Source: Richelia sinica FACHB-800
GTDB lineage: Bacteria > Cyanobacteriota > Cyanobacteriia > Cyanobacteriales > Nostocaceae
DNA: 62,789 nt
Direction: 5' to 3'
Assembly (NCBI RefSeq): GCF_014698825.1
Contig: NZ_JACJTT010000031.1
Location: 1 to 62,789 of the forward strand
The translations under genes were made by a program, and so were the position numbers. Of this stretch, positions 19,164 to 28,081 are shown one piece after another; position 1 is the first letter of the stretch; every line of letters starts with the position of its first letter. The notes under the pieces were generated by a model. The model saw nothing but the letters and a program-made list of their open reading frames with translations, was not told the origin of the DNA and ran no database searches.

Positions 19164-19481
19164 TTAGTCTTTACCAAACTGCTTCTGATAAACTACTTCT
19201 TCTTTTTCTGTTTCTATTTTTAAATCAGAAAGAGGTTTAGCAACACAAAGCAGCGCATAGCCTTGTTTTTGCAAATCTGGACTGACACCCATTCCATCAC
19301 TTTGGTCTACACTACCTTCAGTAATTAACGCAGCACAAGTTGTGCAAACCCCAGCATGGCAGGACGCGGGTAGTTCTAAACCATGAGTTTCTGCGACTGA
19401 GAGAATAGTTTCGTTTTCAGCAACTTGTATGTTAAGGATTTTACCTTGATGTTGAATTTCTACGTTGTAGGTTTTGGTCAT
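19164..19481 (-). CDS. Plant-type [2Fe-2S] ferredoxin
   Basis: From the ATG at 19481 this is a 105-aa ferredoxin; the frame extends 12 codons further upstream, but the internal Met gives a family-like N-terminus (MTKTYNVEIQHQGK). The four cluster ligands are C41, C46, C49 and C79, the CX4CX2CX29C spacing of plant-type ferredoxins. The ending VVYQKQFGKD is unlike the usual photosynthetic PetF ending. It should be a soluble one-electron carrier, but its redox partner is unknown. The gene is divergent from acnB across about 550 bp. Confidence 0.93.
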   Translation of the reverse strand: MTKTYNVEIQHQGKILNIQVAENETILSVAETHGLELPASCHAGVCTTCAALITEGSVDQSDGMGVSPDLQKQGYALLCVAKPLSDLKIETEKEEVVYQKQFGKD

Positions 19482-20036
19482 ATTACTAAAGATGTTTTTG
19501 TCAAAGTCCAAATACAAATATATGATTATATCTGATTAGGGCAATGTTTATACAAATTGCAATTAGTTATATTGTATACAGCTTGGTTCAGGGTTTTGAG
19601 GATTTAAGGATTTTCAAGATTAAATCACCATAGTTGAAGATTACAATAGAGGAATTAAAAGATAATTTCTGAAGATTTTGTTATTTTTGCTTGATTGTGT
19701 AGATAATTTTTTTTGCAATTCAAAAATCATCAACCATACACCACTCTATTTGATGAGTATTATTTGTCAATAGTTTTTAAATTTGTTGCTGTTCAATTGG
19801 CACTCACCTAAATTAAACACTACCCAGATTTAATAATCTTATAAATCCACTTCGGTACGGGTATATTTGTTTCTAGCAAAAATATTTAACTGTGGTATGT
19901 GTGACCTATTAATTGGCGAAAAATTGTTTTTCAACAACTCTTTTAGTTAGAAAAATCAGATAAACTGTGATAGCCAAATTCTGCCCAAAATTAGCTCATA
20001 ATTAAAGAGATAGACTGACTAAGGAACAACACAAAA
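19482..20036. other. Divergent intergenic region between ferredoxin and acnB
   Basis: AT-rich, with runs of A and T. It must contain promoters for both genes. I looked for an NtcA-type GTA-N8-TAC box and a clear -35/-10 pair and found none I would defend. Confidence 0.4.
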
Positions 20037-22604
20037 ATGCTAGAACAGTATCGTCAACACACTGAAGAAAGAGCACAACTTGGTATTCCTCCGCTACCTT
20101 TGGATGCAAAACAAACATCAGAATTATGCGAATTATTGAAAAATCCACCTAAAGGCGAAGAAGAGGTATTATTACATTTATTACGCGATCGCATTCCCCC
20201 TGGAGTAGACCAAGCTGCTTATGTAAAAGCTGGTTTTCTGACAGCTATTGCTAAAGGTGAAGTTACTAGTCCCTTAGTTTCCCCGGTTCAAGCTGTGGAA
20301 TTATTGGGAACTATGGTCGGTGGCTATAATGTGCAATCATTAATTGAATTGCTGAGTTTTCCAGTTGCAGAACCAGCAGCGAAGGCATTAAGTAAAACTT
20401 TATTAGTGTATGATGCGTTTCACGATGTTTTAGAGTTGTCTAAAACCAATGCTTACGCTAAAAAAGTGATAGATGCTTGGGCAGAAGCAGAATGGTTTAC
20501 ATCTCGTCCTACCCTTCCTGAAGCTATCACAGTTACTGTTTTCAAAGTTCCAGGAGAAACCAACACCGACGACTTATCACCCGCAACCCACGCTACCACC
20601 CGTCCTGATATTCCTTTGCACGCTTTGGCGATGTTAGAAACTCGTCAACCGGGAAGCTTGGAAACAATTGCAGAGTTGAAGAAAAAAGGACACCCAGTTG
20701 CTTACGTCGGTGATGTGGTGGGTACTGGTTCTTCTCGCAAGTCAGCTATTAACTCGGTATTGTGGCACATGGGTAATGATATTCCTTTTGTGCCGAATAA
20801 ACGGGCCGGAGGATATGTTTTAGGTGGTGCGATCGCTCCTATCTTTTTTAACACAGCTGAAGATGCCGGTGCATTACCAATTCAATGTGATGTCACTAAA
20901 ATGGAGACTGGTGACGTTATCACCATCTATCCTTACAAAGGCCAAATTACCAACGCTGCTGGAGAAGTAATTTCCACCTTCAGCCTCAAACCTGACACCA
21001 TCTTAGACGAAGTGCGTGCAGGTGGACGCATCCCCTTATTAATTGGACGTACCCTCACCGACAAAACCCGTCAAGCATTAGGTTTAGCACCCAGCAATTT
21101 ATTTATCCGTCCCCAACCACCAAAAGACACCGGCAAAGGTTACACCCTTGCACAAAAAATGGTCGGGAAAGCCTCTGGTTTACCCGGTGTGCGTCCAGGG
21201 ACATCTTGCGAACCCATCATGACCACCGTCGGTTCTCAGGACACTACAGGGCCCATGACCCGTGACGAGTTAAAAGAACTAGCTTGTCTCGGTTTCAGTG
21301 CAGACTTAGTAATGCAAAGCTTCTGTCACACCGCAGCATATCCCAAACCAGTGGATATTAAAACCCATCACGACTTACCAGACTTCTTCTCTCAACGTGG
21401 TGGTGTCGCTTTGCGTCCTGGTGATGGTATCATTCACTCCTGGTTAAATAGGATGTTGTTACCCGACACCGTGGGAACAGGTGGAGACTCCCACACCCGT
21501 TTCCCCATAGGAATATCCTTCCCTGCTGGTTCTGGGTTAGTTGCGTTTGCTGGTGCATTGGGTGTGATGCCTTTGGATATGCCAGAATCAGTTTTGGTAA
21601 GATTTAAAGGAGAATTGCAACCAGGAATAACTTTACGGGATATTGTAAATGCTATTCCTTATGTTGCCATCCAAAAAGGTTTGTTAACCGTCGAGAAGCA
21701 GAACAAGAAAAACATCTTCTCAGGACGGATAATGGAAATTGAAGGTTTGCCAGATTTAAAAGTAGAACAAGCCTTTGAATTAACCGACGCTTCCGCAGAA
21801 CGTTCTTGTGCAGGTTGCACAATTAAATTGAGTGAAGAAACAGTTGCGGAATATCTGCGTTCCAATATTGCCTTGTTGAAAAACATGGTCGCACGGGGAT
21901 ATGCTGATGCCAGAACCATTATGCGTCGTGTGGCGAAAATGGAAGAATGGTTAGCTAACCCGGTGTTATTATCAGCTGATGCCGATGCTGAATATGCAGC
22001 CATAATTGAAATTGATTTAAACGACATCAAAGAACCAATTGTTGCTGCTCCCAATGACCCCGATAATGTTAAGTTATTATCGGAAGTTGCTAATGACCCA
22101 GTACAAGAAGTATTTGTGGGTTCTTGTATGACAAATATCGGTCATTATCGGGCAACTGCCAAAGTTTTAGAAGGTGCAGGTGCAGTGAAAACTCGGTTGT
22201 GGATAGCACCACCCACCCGCATGGATGAACACCAATTAAAAGAAGAAGGTGTGTATGGCGTTTTTGGTGCTGCGGGTGCGAGAACTGAAATGCCAGGATG
22301 CAGTTTATGTATGGGTAACCAAGCGCGAGTTGCTGATGGCACAACTGTATTTTCTACTTCCACTCGCAACTTCAATAACCGTATGGGTAAAGGTGCACAA
22401 GTTTATTTAGGTTCAGCAGAATTAGCCGCAGTTTGTGCGTTGTTAGGACGTATTCCCACAGTACAGGAATATTTGGATATTGTGGCGAAGAAAATTAATC
22501 CTTTTGCTGATAATTTGTATCGGTATTTGAACTTTGATCAAATTGCCGGCTTTGAGGATGAAGGCAGAGTGATTAGTAAGGAGGAACAGGCGGCTTTGGT
22601 ATAA
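20037..22604 (+). CDS. acnB: Aconitate hydratase B (AcnB)
   Basis: AcnB interconverts citrate and isocitrate in the TCA cycle, feeding 2-oxoglutarate and so nitrogen assimilation and NtcA signalling in cyanobacteria. The protein is 855 aa, near the ~865 aa of AcnB rather than AcnA. It has the N-terminal HEAT-like domain (1-160) followed by the swivel domain, and the catalytic domains follow with [25 protein letters not shown] and [12 protein letters not shown]. The cluster cysteines lie in SCMTN and in [13 protein letters not shown]. Bifunctional 2-methylisocitrate dehydratase activity is known for the family. A hairpin just after the stop may terminate it. Confidence 0.97.
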   Translation: MLEQYRQHTEERAQLGIPPLPLDAKQTSELCELLKNPPKGEEEVLLHLLRDRIPPGVDQAAYVKAGFLTAIAKGEVTSPLVSPVQAVELLGTMVGGYNVQSLIELLSFPVAEPAAKALSKTLLVYDAFHDVLELSKTNAYAKKVIDAWAEAEWFTSRPTLPEAITVTVFKVPGETNTDDLSPATHATTRPDIPLHALAMLETRQPGSLETIAELKKKGHPVAYVGDVVGTGSSRKSAINSVLWHMGNDIPFVPNKRAGGYVLGGAIAPIFFNTAEDAGALPIQCDVTKMETGDVITIYPYKGQITNAAGEVISTFSLKPDTILDEVRAGGRIPLLIGRTLTDKTRQALGLAPSNLFIRPQPPKDTGKGYTLAQKMVGKASGLPGVRPGTSCEPIMTTVGSQDTTGPMTRDELKELACLGFSADLVMQSFCHTAAYPKPVDIKTHHDLPDFFSQRGGVALRPGDGIIHSWLNRMLLPDTVGTGGDSHTRFPIGISFPAGSGLVAFAGALGVMPLDMPESVLVRFKGELQPGITLRDIVNAIPYVAIQKGLLTVEKQNKKNIFSGRIMEIEGLPDLKVEQAFELTDASAERSCAGCTIKLSEETVAEYLRSNIALLKNMVARGYADARTIMRRVAKMEEWLANPVLLSADADAEYAAIIEIDLNDIKEPIVAAPNDPDNVKLLSEVANDPVQEVFVGSCMTNIGHYRATAKVLEGAGAVKTRLWIAPPTRMDEHQLKEEGVYGVFGAAGARTEMPGCSLCMGNQARVADGTTVFSTSTRNFNNRMGKGAQVYLGSAELAAVCALLGRIPTVQEYLDIVAKKINPFADNLYRYLNFDQIAGFEDEGRVISKEEQAALV

Positions 22605-22614
22605 TTGTGATTAG

Positions 22615-22643
22615 GGTGGGTCTGGATAGACTCACCTTTATTT
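22615..22643 (+). terminator. Probable terminator of acnB
   Basis: GGTGGGTCT (22615-22623) pairs with AGACTCACC (22628-22636), one G-U wobble, with a tight 4-nt loop. TTTATTT follows. A similar hairpin is found at 29914. Confidence 0.65.
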
Positions 22644-22788
22644 GACGCACATAGTATTAAGGCTCAGGATTAATATTTTTTGCGTCATACATTAAACCAA
22701 GACAAGATAAAATTAAAATCTATTTATACTCCGCTAATTAATCAACCAATTTCTGAATGCAAACATTAGCAAAAATTAATTATTAAAT

Positions 22789-23886
22789 ATGGTCACTCAA
22801 TTAGAAATTACAAATCAGCGCAAAGAAAATGCAGAACAAGAAATCCGCGATAACAGAAAGCGTGTTGACTACAAGACCTTAGAATATCCTATCGAAGTAA
22901 TTGTTCAAAAATATTTAGAGGGAATAGATGAAGATAAAAATGAAATTTTTATTCCAGATTATCAACGAGAAATGGCTTGGAATGAAGATACACAATCAAA
23001 ATTTATTGAATCTATAATGTTAGATTTACCAATTCCTTATATTTTTGTGGCGGATGTATCAGAATCAGAAGATTCAACACGGTTGGAAATTATAGATGGT
23101 ACACAACGTATTCGTACTTTAACCAGGTTTATTAATAATGAACTTACATTAGGAAATCTTGAAAAACTAACAACTCTTAATGGCTTTACTTTTAAAGATT
23201 TACTACCAACACGCCAAAGACGCTTTAATAGAACCACTATTAAAATGATTCAATTAACAGAGGAAGCGGATGAAGAAATTAGAAGGGACCTGTTCCAAAG
23301 AATTAATAGTGGTAGTGTTGAATTGAATGAAATGGAAAAACGTAGAGGAGGTGAACCAGGAAAGTGTCTTGATTTAATTGAAGAACTTTCAAAAAGTCAA
23401 ATTTTTAGAAATTTATGTTCCTTTACTGAGACTGAAATTAATAAAAGAGATCCACAAGAATATGTATTACGTTTTTTTGCCTTTTTAAATAATTATCAAA
23501 ATTATGGTCAGTTTGATAATAAAATTCATAAGTTCTTAAATGAATATTTAAAAATGGAAAATCAATCAGATGAGAGCAAAATAAATGCTATGAGGAATGA
23601 ATTTCATTCAATGTTAGGATTTGTAGAAAGATATTGTCCTAATTCTTTACATATTTATAGAAAAACTAAAAATCGCTATGAACCTACAACTAGAATTAAG
23701 TTTGAATCTATTACTGTAGGTATTGCTTTGGCGTTAAGAGAAAATCCCAATTTAGTACCAAAAACTACTTCTTTTTTAGATTCTAATGATTTTAGAAAAT
23801 TAACAAAATCTGATGCTAGTAGTTCTCAAAATAAAGTTACTAATCGTATTGAATATGTTCGTGATCACTTTTTAGTTAATTCATGA
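22789..23886 (+). CDS. DUF262 (ParB/sulfiredoxin-fold) protein of a two-gene defence-like module
   Basis: A 365-aa DUF262 protein. The hallmark blocks are IPDYQREMAW (55-64) and the DGxQR motif D103-G-T-Q-R107, followed by RTLTRFI. DUF262 domains have a ParB-like fold that can bind and hydrolyse nucleotides; they occur in GmrSD-type and other anti-phage systems. Unlike GmrS/GmrD fusions there is no DUF1524 HNH domain: the C-terminal half is helical and lacks an H-N-H motif. The stop overlaps the next start by four bases (ATGA), so it is co-translated with the HEPN protein. The DNA is markedly AT-richer than acnB, suggesting acquisition. Likely role: sensor or regulator of the HEPN partner (inference). 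Confidence 0.88.
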   Translation: MVTQLEITNQRKENAEQEIRDNRKRVDYKTLEYPIEVIVQKYLEGIDEDKNEIFIPDYQREMAWNEDTQSKFIESIMLDLPIPYIFVADVSESEDSTRLEIIDGTQRIRTLTRFINNELTLGNLEKLTTLNGFTFKDLLPTRQRRFNRTTIKMIQLTEEADEEIRRDLFQRINSGSVELNEMEKRRGGEPGKCLDLIEELSKSQIFRNLCSFTETEINKRDPQEYVLRFFAFLNNYQNYGQFDNKIHKFLNEYLKMENQSDESKINAMRNEFHSMLGFVERYCPNSLHIYRKTKNRYEPTTRIKFESITVGIALALRENPNLVPKTTSFLDSNDFRKLTKSDASSSQNKVTNRIEYVRDHFLVNS

Positions 23887-24614
23887 CAAGTACATTATTT
23901 CAGGATTTTAATGAACGCGCCAAAGAAGTGAGTAAATACTTTTACTTTTTGAAAAACCTAGAGCAAGGTTCAATTAAATTAAATATGGGTAATGCAAATA
24001 ATCCCACAACTAAACTAATAGATGATGATTTAGAAAAAACTCTTAAAGCAACAGGGTATTTATTACTATACAATCTAGTAGAAGCTACAATGCGTAATGC
24101 AATCGAAAAAATTTTTGACGAATTAAAAACGAGAAGAGTTTCTTTTGATGATGTGAGAGAAGAAATTAGAAGAATGATTATTAATCATATTAGATATAAA
24201 GATATCCAATCCGAAGATGCTCTTTTACTAGGTCTCAGAAATATTTCAGTTGATATCATATCAGTTACTTTTGATGCTCTTGTTAAGAAAGAGAATAAAA
24301 AAAGACTATTTTCTGGTAATGTGGATGCGTTAGAAATAAAAAATACAGCAAAAATTTATGGTTTTTCGTCCCAAACTAATAAGAGAAAAACTAGAGATGG
24401 AACTGATTTACTAACCATTAAGACTAATAGAAATGATTTAGCACATGGTTTTAAGTCGTTTGAGGAAGTTGGCAGAAACGCCACTGCTGATGAGTTATTG
24501 AAAATTCAAAAAAGAGTGATTTCTTATTTAAGAGAAATATTAGAAAATGTGGAAAAATATATATCAAATCAAGAATATTTACAGAGCAATGTGCAAAATA
24601 GTGAAAATATTTAG
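23883..24614 (+). CDS. MAE_28990/MAE_18760-like HEPN nuclease
   Basis: A 243-aa helical protein with a classic HEPN active site, R183-N-D-L-A-H188 (Rx4xH) in TNRNDLAHG, followed by a helix. The block LFSGNVDALEIKNTAKIYGFS (about 142-162) is typical, as I recall, of the MAE_28990/MAE_18760-like HEPN family. HEPN proteins are RNases found in toxin-antitoxin and abortive-infection modules. The ATG overlaps the DUF262 stop (ATGA), so the two form an operon. The most natural reading is an effector RNase restrained or triggered by the DUF262 partner; that is inference. The coding DNA is AT-rich. Confidence 0.85.
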   Translation: MTSTLFQDFNERAKEVSKYFYFLKNLEQGSIKLNMGNANNPTTKLIDDDLEKTLKATGYLLLYNLVEATMRNAIEKIFDELKTRRVSFDDVREEIRRMIINHIRYKDIQSEDALLLGLRNISVDIISVTFDALVKKENKKRLFSGNVDALEIKNTAKIYGFSSQTNKRKTRDGTDLLTIKTNRNDLAHGFKSFEEVGRNATADELLKIQKRVISYLREILENVEKYISNQEYLQSNVQNSENI

Positions 24615-24843
24615 TGTATATAAATTATTAGCATCGCAGGTTAGGGGTACATATTGCTTTTTGGAAATGATGGGATGAGTTAGCGAATATCATTCTAGAT
24701 ATCGCTATTTGATGTAGGTAGGATGAGAGAGTGATCGCTATTTCAGGGATGATGGAATGCGATCGCTCTCCTGCTAGTATAATAATTCAAGCAGAGTGAG
24801 TATTCATACCTGACATTGGCTACATTTCCAGAGGTTAGAATAT

Positions 24844-25092
24844 GTGCAGTACCAAATAGAATTTAAACCTAAAGCGATTAAAGATTTACAGAAAATTCCC
24901 GTAAATGACAGATAACGCATTATTAATAAAATTGAAGCAATGCAAGATGATTTACAGGGAGATGTAAAACGCTTAACTAATTTTACGCCAGAATATCGTT
25001 TAAGAGTAGGTGATTATCGAGTTTTGTTTGAATTAGAAGAACAGAATATAATCGTGTATAGGGTTAAGCATCGTAGTAAAGCTTATGAGTAG
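24844..25092 (+). pseudogene. RelE/ParE-family toxin, inactivated by a nonsense codon (copy 1)
   Basis: Read from the GTG at 24844, the frame encodes a full RelE/ParE toxin of 82 codons, with EYRLRVGDYRVLFE and a closing VYRVKHRSKAYE. One TAA at 24913-24915 (codon 24) interrupts it; a CAA glutamine codon fits the family there. No frameshift is present and the rest is well preserved, so the lesion looks recent. The antitoxin gene starts 14 bp after the stop. A restart at the ATG at codon 33 would lack the N-terminal strand and helix and is unlikely to be toxic. Confidence 0.88.
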
Positions 25093-25106
25093 AAGGAGTT
25101 GCAAAA

Positions 25107-25304
25107 ATGATTAAATTACATCCTGAGTTTTTAATAAAAAATGGTGAAAAGCAATTTGCAGTTTTACCTTATGAAGAGTTTTTGAAGATTCAAGAATTGT
25201 TAGAAGATTTGGAAGATTTACGAGATTTGAGAGAAGCTAAAGACGAAGAAAAAGATAGTCTTTCAGTATCTTTAGCCGATGTAAAGAAGATGTTATTATC
25301 TTGA
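25107..25304 (+). CDS. Phd/YefM-like antitoxin of the broken relE locus (copy 1)
   Basis: A 65-aa acidic protein with a short N-terminal region (KNGEKQFAVLPYEEFLKIQELLEDL) like the Phd/YefM DNA-binding domain and a charged C-terminal tail that would wrap a toxin. AAGGAG lies about 9 nt before the ATG. The open frame is fully intact although its toxin partner is dead. The toxin-first order is the reverse of canonical relBE. The copy at 29303 encodes the identical protein. Confidence 0.85.
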   Translation: MIKLHPEFLIKNGEKQFAVLPYEEFLKIQELLEDLEDLRDLREAKDEEKDSLSVSLADVKKMLLS

Positions 25305-25338
25305 TGCCAGAAAATCAAGTGTTATTAACAGGGTAAAA

Positions 25339-25472
25339 ATGCCAATCGACGAAGATGGGACTAATGAAGGAACAGCAACTGAGTTATTAAGGGAGATTGT
25401 ACGAAAGAGTATATTGTTTTAGCTCTTCATAATCCGGAAATTTGGAAATTAACTTAGTTTAGTGTTGCTTAA
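25339..25472 (+). pseudogene. XisI remnant (C-terminal fragment)
   Basis: Following the shared ATGCCA, codons read like the C-terminal part of XisI: DGTNEGTATELLRE. One lost base then shifts the frame, after which IVLALHNPE-like codons continue until a TAG where the better-preserved copy at 29535 has GAG. The XisH portion is missing entirely. XisH and XisI control fdxN-element excision in heterocysts of Anabaena and are widespread as paralogues. The rest of the spacer to 25632 has no feature I recognise. Confidence 0.7.
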
Positions 25473-25632
25473 AGTTTATTACTCAAGTCAATTGAGATGA
25501 AATTGCGAATTTTGAGGATTTCGGTCGGGTCATTCCTTGGAGAAGATGCCTAAGATTGAGAAGGTCTAGTATTGTATAATTTTAGGGTGAATCCTTATTG
25601 ACTCAACTCGATCCTTTGCCATTTTAAAATAT

Positions 25633-26709
25633 ATGCAAAAGCAAAAAAGTATTAAAATAGAAAATTTTCGGTGTTTTCAAGACATAAAAATTAGCGGGTT
25701 TAAAAATGTTAATTTAATAGGAGGAAAAAATAATGCTGGTAAAACTTCATTGTTAGAAGCACTATTAGTTTATTTTTATCCTCATCCTTCTAGTATTGTT
25801 GGATTAAAGAGAATCAGAAAAGAATCTTCTGATACCATTAAAAGGCAACCCAAAGATGCTTGGAACAACTTTTTTTATAATCAAGACATAGAAAATAATA
25901 TCAGTATTTATGGGCGTTTTGATGATGAGGAAAAAAAAGTTTCTCTTTCTATATCTCAATCTCTACAGTCTAAAATTCTTGAAGATAATGAAGATGTCAA
26001 AAAATTGCTCGATTTTATTTCAGATAGTAACTCTTCTATATCCATTTTACAAATACAACAACATTTAAATGATGAAAAAATATTTCAACGAAACTTAATT
26101 GCTCATTCTAGAGGAATTCTTTCTCCGGATTTTCCTGATGAAATTGATATTCCTTTTATTCCTTCTTCTCATAGAATATCTAACGAAGAAATTGCTAAAA
26201 AATATGACAAGATTGATTTTGAGGGTAATGGAGAAGACGTTTTACAAATGATTCAAATGCTAGATAATTCTATTGAAAATATAAGGACATATTCTCATAT
26301 AGAACCAACTTTGTATTTACAAAAGAAAAATCAAAAAAGAGGCTTTCCCATTTCTTTATTTGGTGATGCGGTCTATCGTGTAGCAGAAATCACGTTAGAA
26401 ATTCTTAATGAAGATCACAATGTAATATTTATAGATGAAATAGAAAATGGTATTCATTATACAAGTCAAAAGAAATTTTGGGAAGCATTATTTCGTCTTT
26501 CAAATGATTTACAAACTATGATTTTTGCAACAACTCATAGCTTAGAAATGATTAAATCATTTATGGAAGCCGGACAAAATTTCCCGAATCAAGGAGCTTA
26601 TATTGAATTAGCTCATAATCCTAGGACAGATCAAATTATAGCAATTACAAGGGATACAGATATTTTGGAATATGAAATTGAGCATGGTAAACCAATAAGA
26701 GGAGAATAA
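25633..26709 (+). CDS. OLD-like AAA ATPase of a two-gene TOPRIM module
   Basis: A 358-aa ABC/OLD-type ATPase (AAA15/21 class). Walker A is G30-G-K-N-N-A-G-K-T38, the OLD-type G-x-N-x-A/S-GKT. The signature-like segment is FPISLFGDAVYR (238-249), Walker B is VIFIDEIENG with D268-E269, and the switch histidine is H302 in ATTHS. It lacks the C-terminal TOPRIM domain found in single-chain OLD nucleases; that domain seems to be supplied by the next gene, 19 bp downstream. The coding DNA is AT-rich. Two-gene ATPase + TOPRIM/DUF pairs (for example PARIS AriA-AriB) act in phage sensing, so a defence role is a reasonable inference. Confidence 0.88.
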   Translation: MQKQKSIKIENFRCFQDIKISGFKNVNLIGGKNNAGKTSLLEALLVYFYPHPSSIVGLKRIRKESSDTIKRQPKDAWNNFFYNQDIENNISIYGRFDDEEKKVSLSISQSLQSKILEDNEDVKKLLDFISDSNSSISILQIQQHLNDEKIFQRNLIAHSRGILSPDFPDEIDIPFIPSSHRISNEEIAKKYDKIDFEGNGEDVLQMIQMLDNSIENIRTYSHIEPTLYLQKKNQKRGFPISLFGDAVYRVAEITLEILNEDHNVIFIDEIENGIHYTSQKKFWEALFRLSNDLQTMIFATTHSLEMIKSFMEAGQNFPNQGAYIELAHNPRTDQIIAITRDTDILEYEIEHGKPIRGE

Positions 26710-26728
26710 GGAGTATAATTTTATTACA

Positions 26729-27427
26729 ATGACAAATATACTAATTGTTGAAAGCAAAAATGATGAAATTTTTATTAACAAATTAATTGAATTAATGAAT
26801 CTTAATAATGTAACAATAGATCAACCAATCTATATTCATGAATATGAACGCTTATCTGGACTAGACAAAACAAAATTAACTCAAGCTTTAAAGAGTCTAT
26901 CTCTTAATGTTCCTAAAAAAGATATTCAAAAAGTAGGAATCATTATTGATCAAGATAATTACACGAAACAAGAAAGATTAGATTTTGTCAATGAATGCAT
27001 TAATGATGTTTTTGAAAAATCTTCTGATATCAATGATGTTGATAACTTGATTGAAGTAGCTACAAAAGAAGATAATATTGGACTGAAATTAGGATGTTAT
27101 TTTACCAATATTGATCAAACCGGAGAATTAGAAACCGTTCTGAAAGCTATAAAAACTCAACCTTCTCCTCATGCTGATTGTTTATACACTTGGCGTAATT
27201 GTGTTCACAAAAGTGAAATAATTATCTCAGACAAAGAGTTTGATAAATTTTGGTTTAGTATTTATCTGAGATATGACACTTGTTCTCACCAAGAATCTAA
27301 ACAAGCAGGAAAAAAATGTTCAATGAGTGAATTTGCATATGTTTTGGAACACAAAAGTCATATTCTAGATTTTGAAAGTTCAATTTTAGATGATTTAAAA
27401 AATTTTTTGAGACTTTTTGCAGAGTAA
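26729..27427 (+). CDS. TOPRIM-like (DUF3226-type) partner of the OLD-like ATPase
   Basis: A 232-aa protein that begins MTNILIVESKND, placing E8 at the TOPRIM glutamate, followed by GIIIDQDN with D74-x-D76 at the acidic DxD. This is the core of TOPRIM nucleases and matches my memory of DUF3226. The C-terminal half is helical with several Cys residues (YDTCSHQ, KKCSMSE). It follows the ATPase gene after 19 bp, so they are co-transcribed. Together they would rebuild a split OLD nuclease: ATPase sensor plus metal-dependent nuclease. A relation to AbiL- or PARIS-like systems is possible but not shown. Confidence 0.8.
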   Translation: MTNILIVESKNDEIFINKLIELMNLNNVTIDQPIYIHEYERLSGLDKTKLTQALKSLSLNVPKKDIQKVGIIIDQDNYTKQERLDFVNECINDVFEKSSDINDVDNLIEVATKEDNIGLKLGCYFTNIDQTGELETVLKAIKTQPSPHADCLYTWRNCVHKSEIIISDKEFDKFWFSIYLRYDTCSHQESKQAGKKCSMSEFAYVLEHKSHILDFESSILDDLKNFLRLFAE

Positions 27428-27540
27428 GTGATTGCTTTAATTAAAGATGGTTGCCATATCATTCGTGATCCTTAAGATATTAATGGTGAACCTCCAAAAA
27501 AAGTAGAGAGAGGACAAGCACTAGTATTTAAGCTAAATAT

Positions 27541-27661
27541 AAACAGATGTAGGTTGGGTTTAGGTAAGAAACCCAACACTCTAAAACCTTGTAAACGTTG
27601 GGTTTCACTTTGTTCAACTCAACCTACGCATCGGGAGCATTCTTTTATGGAATTGGTATTA
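27541..27661 (-). mobile_element. AATACCAATT MITE-like element, short form
   Basis: On the minus strand it begins TAATACCAATTCCATAAAAG, then carries the GTAGGTTGGGTT..ACAAAGTGAAACCCAACG and AAGGTTTTAGAGTGTTGGGTT blocks seen in the element at 32779-32989. It lacks that copy's ~75-bp internal insertion and its far terminal repeat is missing or degenerate. Preceding it, 27428-27540 has a short broken frame whose first residues (ALIKDG..DP) faintly recall XisH. Confidence 0.8.
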
Positions 27662-27679
27662 GCGGTAGCTGACGGAAGG

Positions 27680-28030
27680 TATCGCTATTTGATGTAGGTA
27701 GGATGGAAGAGCGATCGCTGTTTGATGTAGGTACGATGAAGTGCGTTAGCGAAGCTCACCGTAGGTATCGCCATTTTAGGGATGATGGAATGCGATCGCT
27801 TTTCTGGTGTAGAGGAGTTGAGGAGCGATCTCTGTTTGATGTATGTGACATGAAGTGCGATCGCCATTTTAGTTAGGTAGGATGGAGGAGCGATCGCCAT
27901 TTTAGTTAGGTAGGATGGAGGAGCGATCGCCATTTTAGGGATGATGGAATGCGATCGCTTTTCTGGTGTAGAGAAGTTGAGGAGCGATCTCTGTTTGATG
28001 TATGTGACATGAAGTGCGATCGCTTTTTTC
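27680..28030. repeat. HIP1-rich tandem and direct repeat block
   Basis: Two perfect head-to-tail copies of a 33-bp unit starting GCGATCGCCATTTTAG lie at 27857-27889 and 27890-27922, with a third start at 27923. A longer 97-bp segment (27768-27864) is repeated at 27927-28023 with one mismatch, period 159 bp. The repeats are punctuated by GCGATCGC and AGGATGGA motifs. Related sequence flanks both copies of the 585-bp repeat (24690-24758 and 28915-28954). No CRISPR-like spacer pattern is present. Confidence 0.9.
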
Positions 28031-28081
28031 GTTTTCTGGTAGCATCAAATTAGATGTAAATTTAGTGCAGAGTTACCAACC

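Larger units (their letters stand above)
24759..25343 (+). repeat. 585-bp long direct repeat, copy 1
   Basis: From GCGATCGCTCTCC to AAAAATGCCA this segment recurs at 28955-29539, exactly 4,196 bp away, with about six base differences by eye. It contains a dead relE-type toxin gene, an intact antitoxin gene and the first codons of a xisH-like frame. Similarity continues less well to the left in a HIP1-rich tract. The two copies bracket the AAA ATPase-TOPRIM operon and the phd-PIN locus. Confidence 0.92.

Noticed and set aside
19482-20036. NtcA-type GTA-N8-TAC box upstream of acnB
   Set aside because: GTATGTGTGACCTA is near 19890 but lacks the TAC half; I found no full match.
27428-27540. Another xisH remnant
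   Set aside because: Only about ten residues (ALIKDG..DP) resemble XisH and the continuation does not; too weak to call.
27685-27933. 82-codon minus-strand frame with internal repeats
   Set aside because: It is only the translation of the HIP1-rich tandem repeats; no ribosome binding site or family similarity.
27680-28030. CRISPR array
   Set aside because: Repeats are directly abutting or 159 bp apart, contain HIP1 motifs, and there are no regular unique spacers or cas genes.
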